Source: Bog-473 sp963840245 (lineage in GTDB: Bacteria > Actinomycetota > Acidimicrobiia > Acidimicrobiales > RAAP-2). From it: a stretch of DNA of 64,000 nt. The stretch spans positions 1-64,000 of the forward strand of contig CAWIYI010000025.1 in NCBI GenBank assembly GCA_963840245.1. The letters are read 5' to 3'. Position numbers and translations under genes: made by a program. Shown one piece after another: positions 34,277-43,121 of the stretch; position 1 is the first letter of the stretch; every line of letters starts with the position of its first letter. Under the pieces are notes generated by a model. It was not told where the DNA came from and did not search any database. It worked only from the letters and a program-made list of their open reading frames with translations.

Positions 34277-35734
34277 ATGGCGGGTCTCCCCGAGGTCGTC
34301 CTCCCACTCGCCCTCGGCGGCGCCCTCCTGGCCGGGATCACGCAGGCTGGTGGGGCGTGGACGGAGCGGCGTCGCAGCGGCAGGCGTCGGGGTGTGCGCT
34401 GGGCCAGGCGACGTGACCTGCGCCCGTTGCTGGTCGTGCCCGACGTCGTTCCTCGCGGCCGTCTCCTGCTCGGCGTCCTGCCCGGGGTGGCGCGGCTCTC
34501 GGGGCTCGCGGCCGAAACGGCGCAGTCCCTGGTCGTGGTGGGCCCGACCCAGAGCGGGAAGACCACGAGCCTGGCGGTTCCGGCCATCCTCGGCTGGCGC
34601 GGTCCGGTGCTGGCCGCCAGCGTCAAGAGCGATCTCCTCCGTCACACCCTGGGGACACGGGCGCGCCAAGGTCAGGTGTGGTGCATCGACCCGACCGGCT
34701 GCACGGGTGCGCGGGCCAGTACCTGGTCCCCGCTGACCATGTGCGGCCAATGGCGTGACGCGTGTCGGGCCGCCGCCGAAATCTGTGAGGCGGCCAAGGG
34801 CGAAGGCACGACGGGGGACGGTGAGTTCTGGTACGCCACCGCCGCCAAGCTCCTCGCTCCCCTCTTCGTCGCCGCGGCTCTCGACGGTCGTACCATGGCC
34901 GACGTCGTGCGCTGGGTCGACACCCAGGAGGTCGGGGAGGTGGCGGCCATCCTCGAGCGCGCCGCACCGCCCGAGGTGCTGCATGCGGCCCAGGCGACCT
35001 GGTGCCGTGACGACCGGACGCGGAGCTCCATCTACACGACCGCCGAGACGGTGCTCGCCCCCTTTGCCCATCCGCCAGCCGGACCGTCAGCGAATGGCTC
35101 GTTCGAACCCGGCCATCTGCTCGGTGGCGCACACACGCTGTACCTCTGCGCGCCCGCCCACGACCAACGCTGGTTACGCGGGTACTTCACCGCGCTGACC
35201 CAGGCTGTGTTGGCGCACGCGTTCGCCGGTGCGACGAAGTCAGGCCGCCCCCTCGACCCGCCACTCCTGGTCGTGCTCGACGAAGCCGCGCACATCGCCC
35301 CGTTGGCCGAGCTCGACGGGCTGGCGGCGACCTGCGCGTCACACGGGATCCAGATCGTGACGATCTGGCAGGACCTGGCGCAGGTACGGGCCCGCTATGG
35401 CGCGCGGGCGCCGACGGTGTTGAACAACCACCGGGCGAAGCTGTTCCTGCCCGGCATCGCCGACCCGGACACACTCGAGTACGCCAGCCGGCTCATCGGG
35501 GACGAGGAGGCGACGCATCCCTCGGTCACGCGCGATCCGACAGGCCGGCGGTCGACCACGTCGACGACAGCACCGCGACGGCTGCTGCCACCCGAGGAGC
35601 TCCGTTGCCTGCAGCGCGGACGCGCCGTCCTCGTCTACGGGACGCTGCCGCCGGCGCGCCTGCAGCTACGGCCGTGGTGGGTTCGGCCGAGGGCGTCCGG
35701 GCTGTCACGGCTCAGGTGGGGCCGGACGTCCTGA
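34277..35734 (+). CDS. VirD4/TraG-like coupling ATPase
   Basis: 485 residues. A short N-terminal membrane segment (7-25) is followed by a basic stretch (RRRSGRRRGVRWARRR), then Walker A GPTQSGKTTS at 89-98. 'VLAASVKSDLLRHTL' follows as in TraG, and Walker B is 'LLVVLDEAAHIAPL'. The C-terminus has 'HGIQIVTIWQDLAQVRARYG' and 'VLNNHRAKLFLPGIADPDTL', both typical TraG/TraD. It would recruit substrates to the channel. Starts 2 bp after the VirB4-like stop. No relaxase is encoded in the window, so conjugation cannot be claimed. The 3' end overlaps the convergent sigma gene by 23 bp. Confidence 0.9.
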   Translation: MAGLPEVVLPLALGGALLAGITQAGGAWTERRRSGRRRGVRWARRRDLRPLLVVPDVVPRGRLLLGVLPGVARLSGLAAETAQSLVVVGPTQSGKTTSLAVPAILGWRGPVLAASVKSDLLRHTLGTRARQGQVWCIDPTGCTGARASTWSPLTMCGQWRDACRAAAEICEAAKGEGTTGDGEFWYATAAKLLAPLFVAAALDGRTMADVVRWVDTQEVGEVAAILERAAPPEVLHAAQATWCRDDRTRSSIYTTAETVLAPFAHPPAGPSANGSFEPGHLLGGAHTLYLCAPAHDQRWLRGYFTALTQAVLAHAFAGATKSGRPLDPPLLVVLDEAAHIAPLAELDGLAATCASHGIQIVTIWQDLAQVRARYGARAPTVLNNHRAKLFLPGIADPDTLEYASRLIGDEEATHPSVTRDPTGRRSTTSTTAPRRLLPPEELRCLQRGRAVLVYGTLPPARLQLRPWWVRPRASGLSRLRWGRTS

Positions 35735-37032
35735 CGGGGGAGGGCGCGGCGGCGCCGGCCCGGGCGCGGCAGGTGCGGGCGCGCCCCTCCGAGAGGCTCC
35801 GTTCCTGTGCGTTGGTGGCCAATGCCGCGGCGCGCTCGAACTCCGAGGCGGCCTCGTCCGCGCGTCCCAACCGGTCGAGCAGATCACCGCGCACGCTGTA
35901 GAGCAGGTGGTAGCGCTCGAGGGTCCCCGTCGCGCGCAGCTGGTCGACCAGGGTCAGGGCGGCACCCGGTCCCGAGGCCATGGAGACGGCGACGGCCCGA
36001 TTGAGCTCGACGATCGGCGACGGGGCGGTGCGGGCCAGCTCGCCGTACAGGGTCACGAGCTCAGCGCCAGTCGGTGTCCTCGGCGCGGAAGGAGCGGGCG
36101 TGGCAGGCGGCGATGGCCCCTTGCAGCGTGTACGGCCCGCGGGTCTCGGCGAGTTGCTCGGCACGGGCCAGGGCGGCCTCGCCCCGGTTGATGTGGAGGC
36201 GGTCCCACGTGCGGCGGTCCTGGTCCAGCAGCAGGACCGGCGCGCCCGTCGGGCCCGAGCGGGCGCGCAGGCGCGACGACTGGAACTCCATCAGCGCCAC
36301 CAGTCCGTGGACCTCGGGCTCCGCCGGTGCGAGGGCGGCCAGGACGCGGCCGAGCCGGAGGGCCTCGGCGCAGAGCTCGGGCCGGAGCCAGTCGTCGCCC
36401 GAGGTGGCCGAGTACCCCTCGTTGAAGATGAGGTAGATCACCTCGAGCACCGAGCCGAGCCGGGCCGCCCGTTCCGCCCCCGTCGGCACCTCGAAGGGGA
36501 CGGCTTCCCTGGCGATCGTCTTCTTGGCGCGGACGATGCGCTGGGCGACGGTCGACTCGGGCACCAGGTAGGCGCGGGCGATCTCGGGCACGGTGAGCCC
36601 ACCGACCAGGCGCAGCGTGAGCGCCGTCCGCGCCGGGAGCGACAACACCGGATGGCACGCGACGAAGATCAGCCGCAGGCGGTCATCGGCGATGTCCTCG
36701 GACGAGGATCGGCCCGACTCGTCGGCGCCGTCGCCGTGTCCGGGCAGGGCCGACTGCAGCTCCCGGCTCAGCTGGGCGTACTTGGTCTCGAGCGTGCGGT
36801 TGCGGCGGAACAGGTCGACGGCCTTGCGCTTGGCCACCGTGGTGAGCCATGCGCCGGGGTTCCGCGGGGTGCCCTCGCGGGGCCACTGGCGCAGCGCGTC
36901 GACGAGCGCGTCCTGGGCCAGGTCCTCGGCCAGGCCGATGTCGCCGACGTAGGCGGCCAGGACGGCGACGACCCGGGGGAACTCGATCCGGAAGACCGTC
37001 TCGATCGCGGTGGTCGAATCGGTGGCCGACAC
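35712..37032 (-). CDS. ECF42-type RNA polymerase sigma factor, frame broken at 36066
   Basis: About 439 residues after repair. Sigma-2 region: 'AEDLAQDALVDALRQWPREG' and 'NPGAWLTTVAKRKAVDLFRR'. Sigma-4: 'ARTALTLRLVGGLTVPEIAR'. Then the DUF6596 C-terminal extension ('EVIYLIFNEGYSATSGDDWL', 'ALMEFQSSRLRAR'). The final 115 residues ('APSPIVELNRAVAVSMA', 'LLYSVRGDLLDRLGRADEA') are in another frame; removing one base (g36066) gives DTDW-AELVTLYGEL. ECF42 sigma factors pair with a YCII/DGPF protein instead of an anti-sigma, and such a gene lies 41 bp upstream. The C-terminal extension is thought to control activity. Confidence 0.85.
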
Positions 37033-37073
37033 AGCACCGATTCAACCACCGCCTCTGTGCCCGGACAGCCTGC

Positions 37074-37412
37074 TCACATGACGGGGCGGATGCGGACCTC
37101 GCCCTCCCCCAGGACGGAGACGAAGCGCTTGGACCACTCGATCGCCTCGTCCCGGTCGCGGCACTCCATGAGCGCCCAGCCGCCCACCAGCTCTTTCGCC
37201 TCGGCGAAGGGGCCGTCGACGATGGTGAACTCGCCGTCCTTGAGCGTGATTTTGGCGCCCTCCGCCGTGGGCGCGAGGCCGCCCGTGGCGACGATGACGC
37301 CGGCGTTGACCGCCTCCTCCACGAACTTGCCCATCTCCTCGTAGAGCTCCGGTCGGGGCGGCTCCGTCGGCGTCTCCGCCTCGTTGGCGAGGGTGTATCC
37401 GAGAAATCGCAT
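37074..37412 (-). CDS. YCII (DGPF) domain protein
   Basis: 112 residues from ATG 37412 (MRFLGYTLAN), preceded by an AGGGAG site. It has the family signature 'TIVDGPFAEAKELVGGWALM' with the invariant DGPF and 'RDRDEAIEWSKRF'. These ferredoxin-like-fold proteins usually lie next to ECF42 sigma genes and are believed to influence sigma activity or act in the same response. Transcribed first, with the sigma gene 41 bp downstream. Confidence 0.9.
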   Translation of the reverse strand: MRFLGYTLANEAETPTEPPRPELYEEMGKFVEEAVNAGVIVATGGLAPTAEGAKITLKDGEFTIVDGPFAEAKELVGGWALMECRDRDEAIEWSKRFVSVLGEGEVRIRPVM

Positions 37413-37639
37413 GTGGGTGCTCCCTTTCTGCTCGATGTGGGGCGTCTCTCGCCTCACTCTGGCAGAGCGTCGATCGGGATTCCGCAGAATCGACACGCCG
37501 GAGGAGATTTCTTGGAGCATTTGTCGGGGTGGCCGGGTTTGGGTGGCCGGACGTAGCCCGGGCGGCGCAGCGCGCCGCCTTGACCGGCTGAGCCGGGCAT
37601 TCGTAGTGTCGCCGGTGGGTCCAGAGGAAGGGGCACACC

Positions 37640-39115
37640 ATGACCGATCCCGTCGGCGCCGGTGAGGCGCGCATGCTCATCGGAGGCGAGCTCGTCGAGG
37701 CAGCTTCGGGGAAGCGCTTCGAGAACATCAATCCGGCGACGGAAGAGGTGCTGGGCGAGGTGGCCGACGCGTCGGCCGCGGACATGCAGCGAGCGATCAC
37801 CTCGGCGCGCCGTGCCTTCGACGAGTCCGACTGGTCGACCAACCATGCGCTGCGCAAGCGTTGTCTCGAACAGTTGCAGGCGGCGCTCGAGTCCGAGCGC
37901 GAGGAGTACCGCGAGGAGCTCATCGCCGAGGTGGGCACCCCGCGCATGATGACGTTCGCCGCCCAGCTGGACTGGCCGCTCGAAGAGGCGCTCCTGTGGC
38001 CGGCCAAGATGATCGACGAGTTCGCCTGGGAGCGTGGCCTGCCCGACGGGAACATGATGGGCATGCTCAGCCGCCGCGCCGTGTGGAAGGAGCCCATCGG
38101 CGTCATCGGCGCCATCGTGCCGTGGAACTACCCGCTCGAGGTCACGTTGAACAAGCTGGGTCCCATTCTGGCCACCGGCAACACGGTGATCATCAAGCCC
38201 GCGCCCGACACGCCCTGGAACGCCACGAGGCTGGGCCGCCTGGTGGCCGAGAAGACCGACATCCCGCCGGGCGTCGTCAACGTGGTCACCTCCGCCGACC
38301 ACCTCGTCGGGGAGGAGCTCACCGTCTCCCCGCTGGTGGACATGATCTCGTTCACCGGGTCCACGCTGACCGGCACGCGGATCATGGAGAAGGGTGCCCC
38401 CACCCTGAAGAAGACCTTCCTGGAGCTGGGGGGCAAGTCCGCCATGATCGTGCTCGACGACGCCGACTTCGCCACCGCCGTCCCCGGCGCGTCGATGGTC
38501 TGCGTCCATGGTGGCCAGGGCTGCGCCATGCAGACGCGGATGCTCCTGCCCCGTTCCCGTTACGACGAGGGCGTCGAGTTGATCAGCGCCGCCATGGCCG
38601 TGGTGCCCTACGGCGACCCGAGCAGCGACGCCGTCGTCATGGGCCCCCTGATCAGTGCGCGGCAGCGTGACAGAGTGCTCGGCTACATCGAGCGCGGCCA
38701 GGAGGAGGGAGCGAAGCTCGTGGTCGGGGGCGGCCGACCGGCACACCTGCCCAAGGGCTGGTTCGTCGAGCCCACGCTCTTCGTCGACGTGGACAACTCC
38801 ATGACGATCGCCCAGGAGGAGATCTTCGGGCCGGTGTTGGCGGTCATCCCCTACGAGGACGACGACGACGCGGTCCGGATCGCCAACGAGAGCAACTACG
38901 GGCTGTCGGGCGGCATCGTCTCGGCCTCCGAGGAGCGGGCCACCGCGCTGGCGCGCCGGGTCCGGACCGGGTCGATGAGCGTCAACGGTGGCCTGTGGTA
39001 CGGGGCCGACTCCCCCTATGGCGGCTACAAGGCGAGCGGTGTGGGGCGTCAGTGCGGGATCGAGGGCCTGGAGCAGTACCTCGAGACCAAGGCCATCGCC
39101 TGGCCGCAATCCTGA
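37640..39115 (+). CDS. aldehyde dehydrogenase family protein
   Basis: 491 residues. Oxyanion Asn163 in PWNYPLEVTLNKLGP, NAD-binding 'ISFTGSTLTGTRIM', general base Glu262 in LELGGKS, and nucleophile Cys295 in GGQGCAMQTR. The C-terminal 'EEIFGPVLAVIPYED' and 'PYGGYKASGVGRQCG' are standard. It oxidises an aldehyde to the acid with NAD(P)+. It has its own upstream region and starts the catabolic block; an aldehyde derived from a degraded side chain is a plausible but unproven substrate. Confidence 0.93.
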   Translation: MTDPVGAGEARMLIGGELVEAASGKRFENINPATEEVLGEVADASAADMQRAITSARRAFDESDWSTNHALRKRCLEQLQAALESEREEYREELIAEVGTPRMMTFAAQLDWPLEEALLWPAKMIDEFAWERGLPDGNMMGMLSRRAVWKEPIGVIGAIVPWNYPLEVTLNKLGPILATGNTVIIKPAPDTPWNATRLGRLVAEKTDIPPGVVNVVTSADHLVGEELTVSPLVDMISFTGSTLTGTRIMEKGAPTLKKTFLELGGKSAMIVLDDADFATAVPGASMVCVHGGQGCAMQTRMLLPRSRYDEGVELISAAMAVVPYGDPSSDAVVMGPLISARQRDRVLGYIERGQEEGAKLVVGGGRPAHLPKGWFVEPTLFVDVDNSMTIAQEEIFGPVLAVIPYEDDDDAVRIANESNYGLSGGIVSASEERATALARRVRTGSMSVNGGLWYGADSPYGGYKASGVGRQCGIEGLEQYLETKAIAWPQS

Positions 39116-39158
39116 ACTGATCGCGTTCGTGCTGCGGGCGGTGCGCCGGAGGACGCCG

Positions 39159-39752
39159 TCAGGCTGACCACTCGGCCACGAGCTCGTCCGCCGTGGCCAG
39201 GCGGGCGACGAAGGCCAGGCTGTGCCGGAGCATGGATGCATGGTGCTCGGGCGGGGTGCCGACGCAGGCGTCCGTCGCGACCGTGACGGCGAAGTCCTCG
39301 TCGGCCGCGCCGACCACGACGGCCGGGATGGCCAGATTGGTCGAGACCCCGGCCACGACGATTTCCGCCATCCCCATGTTGCGCAAGATCGACAGCACCT
39401 CGGTGCGGTGCACCGGTGAGATGCCCTGGTGCCGCGGCAGCACGAGGTCGTCGGGTCCGACGCCGATCTCGGTGAGGACCTCGAGGGCCGGGTGCCCGTC
39501 GCTCCAGGCCGCGGTCGCCGACGTCGCCCGCACGAGCCGGGAGCGCTGGCTGGCCGACCGGCCGCCGGCGAGGGGCAGGTAGGTCAGGTGCGCGACCTGG
39601 ACCCCTGCCGCACGGGCACCGGCCGCCAGGCGGCCCATGACGGCCACGGCCGGCCGGGCTGCCTCGGCGAGGGCCGGCAGGACCGAGAGGTCGCCCACGA
39701 CCCCGCGCTGGCACTCGACGAAGAGCAACGCCGTGGTGCGAGGCTCGCTCAA
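39159..39752 (-). CDS. isochorismatase-family protein lacking the usual triad
   Basis: 197 residues with the isochorismatase/cysteine-hydrolase fold pattern: 'TTALLFVECQRGVVGDL', 'GVQVAHLTYLP', and 'EIVVAGVSTNLAIPAVVVGA' with DEDFAVTVATDAC. In active members the triad is Asp, Lys, Cys. Here the Asp site is Glu (FVECQ), the Lys site appears to be Arg (LPRHQG) and the Cys site is Ala (TNLAIP). It is therefore either non-catalytic or uses different chemistry. It lies 30 bp before the CoA-transferase gene's stop and on the same strand, so they may be co-transcribed. Confidence 0.8.
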   Translation of the reverse strand: MSEPRTTALLFVECQRGVVGDLSVLPALAEAARPAVAVMGRLAAGARAAGVQVAHLTYLPLAGGRSASQRSRLVRATSATAAWSDGHPALEVLTEIGVGPDDLVLPRHQGISPVHRTEVLSILRNMGMAEIVVAGVSTNLAIPAVVVGAADEDFAVTVATDACVGTPPEHHASMLRHSLAFVARLATADELVAEWSA

Positions 39753-39782
39753 CGGATCAGCCCCCCGAACCCGTTCCCGTCA

Positions 39783-41009
39783 CTACGCCACGACCCCGGC
39801 CAGCTTGAGCTCCATCATCTCGTCGGCGCCGCAGTCGATGTCGGCCAGGATCTCCTCGCAGTGCTCGTTGAACTCGGGCGCCCGTTTGGGTGGCGACGGC
39901 TCGCCGGCGAACTGCACCGGCGTCGTGACCAGCGTGAACGGAACTCCGTCCGCGGTCGCCGTCTGCCCGAGGTGACCGTTCGCCTCCACCTGCACGTCCT
40001 TGGTGAGCTCCAGGCTGTCCTGCGCGACCGCCCACTGGCCCTCGAAGTCAGCGAGGCGGTCCCGCCACTCGCTCAGCGGGCCCGACTCGAAGGTCTCCTT
40101 CAGGATGGCGCGGGCGGCAGCGGCGTTGGCCGCCAGCTGCTCGTGCGAGGAGAACCGCTCGTCGGTGATCAGCTCCGCGCGCCCGATGACGCGGCAGATG
40201 CTCGGCCAGTACCGGAAGCCCTGCAGGCACGAGAAGGCCAGGAAGCGGCCGTCCTGGGTCGTGTAAGTGCCGACGAGCGGGTTGGGCAGGCCCGGGCCGC
40301 CCCCGCGGCTGGGGCCGGGGCGCCAGGGCATGTCGAGCTGGAGCGAGAGCGCGATCGCCGGGCTCATGGCCCACATGCCCACGCCGAGCAACGAGACGTC
40401 CAGCGGCAGGGCCTCACCCGTCCGCTCCCGGTGGAACAGCGCGCCCAGGATCCCGCCGGCGATGGTCATTCCTCCGATGGAGTCCCCGTAGCCCGGTCCT
40501 GGTTGCCCGGCGAGGTAGTCGACATCGGTGGGGGTCGTCCCCATGGCGCTGCCGGCCCGGCACCAGTAGCTCAAGAAGTCGTAGCCGCCGCGGTCGGCCT
40601 CGGGCCCGCGCTCGCCCCCGCCGGTCCCGGCCACGTAGATGATGTTCGGGTTGTGGGCCTTTATGTCCTCGAGCTCGATGTGCAGCTTCTTGCGGACGGC
40701 GGGCACCTTGTTGGTCAGGAAGACGTCCGATGTCGCCGCCAGCCGGTAGATCAGGTCGAGACCCTTCTCCGTGCTGACGTCGATGCCGATGCTCTTCTTG
40801 CCCCGGTTGGAGTGCTCGAGCAGCACGTGCACGGCGCCCATCGACGGCATGACACCGCTGGAGGCCAGGCCGCGCATGGCATCCCCGCGTTCGGGGTGCT
40901 CGATCTTGATCACCTCGGCGCCCCAATCGGCCAGGATGGCCGAGGCGGCCGGAACGAAGGTGTGCTCGGCCACTTCGAGGATGCGAACGCCCTCCATGAT
41001 GTCTGCCAA
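39783..41009 (-). CDS. CaiB/BaiF family III CoA transferase
   Basis: 408 residues. Family hallmarks are 'VRILEVAEHTFVPAASAILA' with DWGAEVIKIEHPERGDAMR at the start, NRGKKSIGIDVSTEKG, and the central GGYDFLSYWCRAG, where the Asp is the likely covalent-intermediate residue. 'GGMTIAGGILGALFHRERTG' and a C-terminal 'PVQFAGEPSPPKRAPEFNEH' complete the pattern. Transfers CoA between an acyl-CoA and a free acid, probably to activate a catabolic intermediate. Start ATG 41009. Confidence 0.9.
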   Translation of the reverse strand: MADIMEGVRILEVAEHTFVPAASAILADWGAEVIKIEHPERGDAMRGLASSGVMPSMGAVHVLLEHSNRGKKSIGIDVSTEKGLDLIYRLAATSDVFLTNKVPAVRKKLHIELEDIKAHNPNIIYVAGTGGGERGPEADRGGYDFLSYWCRAGSAMGTTPTDVDYLAGQPGPGYGDSIGGMTIAGGILGALFHRERTGEALPLDVSLLGVGMWAMSPAIALSLQLDMPWRPGPSRGGGPGLPNPLVGTYTTQDGRFLAFSCLQGFRYWPSICRVIGRAELITDERFSSHEQLAANAAAARAILKETFESGPLSEWRDRLADFEGQWAVAQDSLELTKDVQVEANGHLGQTATADGVPFTLVTTPVQFAGEPSPPKRAPEFNEHCEEILADIDCGADEMMELKLAGVVA

Positions 41010-41333
41010 CGTGAATCCTCCCCTTCAGGCCTCCGAGAGGCCGCGATGTGATCTGACGCAGCTTCGCTGACGCAGTTCCGGGGCGCCAACCAGGGCGCAG
41101 GACCCGGGCGCGCTCTGGGGTCGTCCTCGGACAACTGGCCGACCCCCGCATGACGGGAGGCCCGCGTGGACGTGGGCCGTGGCAGAGTCAATACTGCGAA
41201 ACAGAGTGTACTGATTGAGACCAGCCGTGACCTTCGGCTCCGGGCCGCTCCGATGCGTCGGCTCGCACCCGGAGAACGGTGGGTCCCTAATGGCATCGAC
41301 CGGCTGGAGCTCAGCTGGGGATGTGGGCCGAAC
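41010..41333. other. 324-bp gap with one inverted repeat
   Basis: No gene is supported here. The AT-richer stretch around 41188-41218 carries TCAAT and ATTGA arms in inverse orientation, 21 bases apart (41188-41192 and 41214-41218), with TACTG/GTACTG inside. It may mark the promoter of the leftward CoA-transferase gene. The rest is GC-rich sequence without a recognisable coding pattern. Confidence 0.35.
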
Positions 41334-41753
41334 TCACCGGACATCCGGTAGGTCTGGGACGAAGACCGGGACGAACACCTCGCCGTGCTGCTCGAACCGC
41401 ACCTGAACGTGCATCCCGATGTGGACGTCCTCGGGCGGACACTCCACGACGTTGGTCGTGAAGCGGAGCCCTTCCTGTTCCACCAGTTCGACGATGGAGA
41501 TGTCGTACGGCACGGGCACTGCGGGGTTGTAGGCGTGTGCATTCGTAGTGTGGGTGAAGACGGTTCCGTTTCCGCTGGTGGTCTCATACGCGGTGGTGCC
41601 GCCGCACTCGGCACACGTTGCGGACAAGGGGAAGACCCAACGTCGGCAGGACTGGCAACGGGTGATCCGGAGTTCACCTGTCGCACCGCCCGTCCAGAAC
41701 GGTCGGTTGAGCTCGTCGAGCGGAGGTGTGATCCGGGGAGCGGACTCGGCCAT
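41334..41753 (-). CDS. Zn-ribbon OB-fold protein (DUF35)
   Basis: 139 residues. The zinc ribbon has two CxxC pairs: CQSCRRWVFPLSATCAEC, around residues 33-50. An OB-fold with 'NGTVFTHTTNAHAYNPAVPV' and PYDISIVELVEQEGLRF follows. DUF35 proteins act as partner subunits of thiolase-like or hydratase enzymes acting on CoA esters, as ChsH2 with Ltp2 in steroid side-chain degradation. The thiolase-like partner is encoded divergently 23 bp away, supporting a complex. Confidence 0.9.
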   Translation of the reverse strand: MAESAPRITPPLDELNRPFWTGGATGELRITRCQSCRRWVFPLSATCAECGGTTAYETTSGNGTVFTHTTNAHAYNPAVPVPYDISIVELVEQEGLRFTTNVVECPPEDVHIGMHVQVRFEQHGEVFVPVFVPDLPDVR

Positions 41754-41776
41754 GCACCCACTGTAGGGTTCGCCGC

Positions 41777-42970
41777 GTGAGCGACATCGTGGAGCAGGGA
41801 GCGATCATCTCGGGAATCGGGATATCCCGCATCGGGCGCAAGACCGGTATCCCCGGGATCGAGTTGACCGCGGAATCCTCCGCAGAGGCGATCGCGGATG
41901 CCGGACTGACTCCGTCCGACATCGACGGCATCGCCACCATGGGCGAGACCCCTGTCGCCAAAGCGGCGTCCCAACTCGGGATCGAGCACACGTGGACTGG
42001 TTCACCAGTCGGTCGATGGGGGCTTCTCAGCCCAGTGGTGAACGCCTTTCACGCCGTCGCCGCCGGTCAGGCCCGCCATGTCCTGGTGTACCGGACGGTG
42101 AACATGATGGGGGGCTCGGTGATGCCCCAACCCGCCGCCACCGGGGACGCTCCGGTCGCGGTGCGCTCCTCGGACCGCCCCCCGTCTGTTCCCGTGGAGG
42201 AGAGAGGAAGTCCGATGGCCGATGTACCCCGGCTCCTCGCCGCGCACGCATATTCCGCGGCGAATTGGCTCGCCCTGCACGCCCGGCGCCACATGCACCA
42301 GTACGGCACCACGAAGGAACAACTTGGCTGGTTGGCGATCAACAGCCGGAGGAATGCCGCATTAAATGTGCGCGCCACGTACCGGGACCCGCTCTCCATG
42401 GACGAGTACCTTTCCGCGCGGATGATCTCGGATCCGTTCGGACTCTTGGACTGCGACGTCCCGGTCGATGGTTCCGTTGCCTTCGTGGTTTCGAGCGCTG
42501 ACGCCTCAAGGGACTGCGACCATCCCGTGCGGGTGGGGGCGTGCGGCGGGTCAGCAGGGCTCGGAGGTTGGGACCAACGGAGCGACTACCCCAAGATGGC
42601 GTCGACCGACGCTGCGGCGGAGATGTGGGGCCGAACTGACCTCGGGCCGGCCGACGTGGACATCGCCCAGCTCTACGACGGCTTCACGTTCCTCACCCTC
42701 GCGTGGTTGGAGGCGCTCGGGTTCTGCGGCGACGGTGAGGCGGGACCGTTCGTGGAGGGCGCGGCTCGCATTGCGCTGGACGGGGAGCTCCCGCTCAACA
42801 CCTACGGGGGCCAGCTCTCTGCCGGCCGCATGCATGGGAACTGGGTGCTGCACGAGGCGTGCCTGCAGCTCCGGGGGGAAGCCGGGGAGCGCCAGGTCGG
42901 GAAGCATGACGTCGCCGTCGTCTCCAACGGTGGCGGTCCCATCGCCGGCTGCATGGTGTTGACGCGCTGA
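41777..42970 (+). CDS. thiolase-fold protein, Ltp2-like retro-aldolase candidate
   Basis: 397 residues with the thiolase fold of the SCP-x/Ltp group: 'AAGQARHVLVYRTVNMMGGS', 'DIAQLYDGFTFLTLAWLEAL', and 'NTYGGQLSAGRMHGNWVLHE' near the end. The nucleophilic Cys of true thiolases is absent in the N-terminal half, and the usual HDCF is YDGF. Ltp2-type enzymes with this change work as retro-aldolases on side-chain CoA thioesters together with a DUF35 subunit. The divergent DUF35 gene fits this. Start ATG/GTG at 41777; the 23-bp gap implies a shared control region. Confidence 0.85.
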   Translation: MSDIVEQGAIISGIGISRIGRKTGIPGIELTAESSAEAIADAGLTPSDIDGIATMGETPVAKAASQLGIEHTWTGSPVGRWGLLSPVVNAFHAVAAGQARHVLVYRTVNMMGGSVMPQPAATGDAPVAVRSSDRPPSVPVEERGSPMADVPRLLAAHAYSAANWLALHARRHMHQYGTTKEQLGWLAINSRRNAALNVRATYRDPLSMDEYLSARMISDPFGLLDCDVPVDGSVAFVVSSADASRDCDHPVRVGACGGSAGLGGWDQRSDYPKMASTDAAAEMWGRTDLGPADVDIAQLYDGFTFLTLAWLEALGFCGDGEAGPFVEGAARIALDGELPLNTYGGQLSAGRMHGNWVLHEACLQLRGEAGERQVGKHDVAVVSNGGGPIAGCMVLTR

Positions 42971-43121
42971 ATGGTCGCGCGCAACAGGCGCGGACGGTGC
43001 CAGCCGCGGGTCGACGGGGACGAGGGCGCGCAGGCACATATGTCGACCGTGCACGGATGGGACTCATTTCCCGACGTCGTTCCGCAGCGGCATCTCCACT
43101 GGCTGCGCGCCGTGCGGGCGG

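Noticed and set aside
26753..35734. Integrative conjugative element
   Set aside because: No integrase, relaxase, direct-repeat att sites or tRNA boundary were found; only the T4SS-like components are present.
41166..41351. 61-codon open frame in the gap before the DUF35 gene
   Set aside because: No ribosome site, no recognisable composition, and it overlaps the end of the DUF35 gene.
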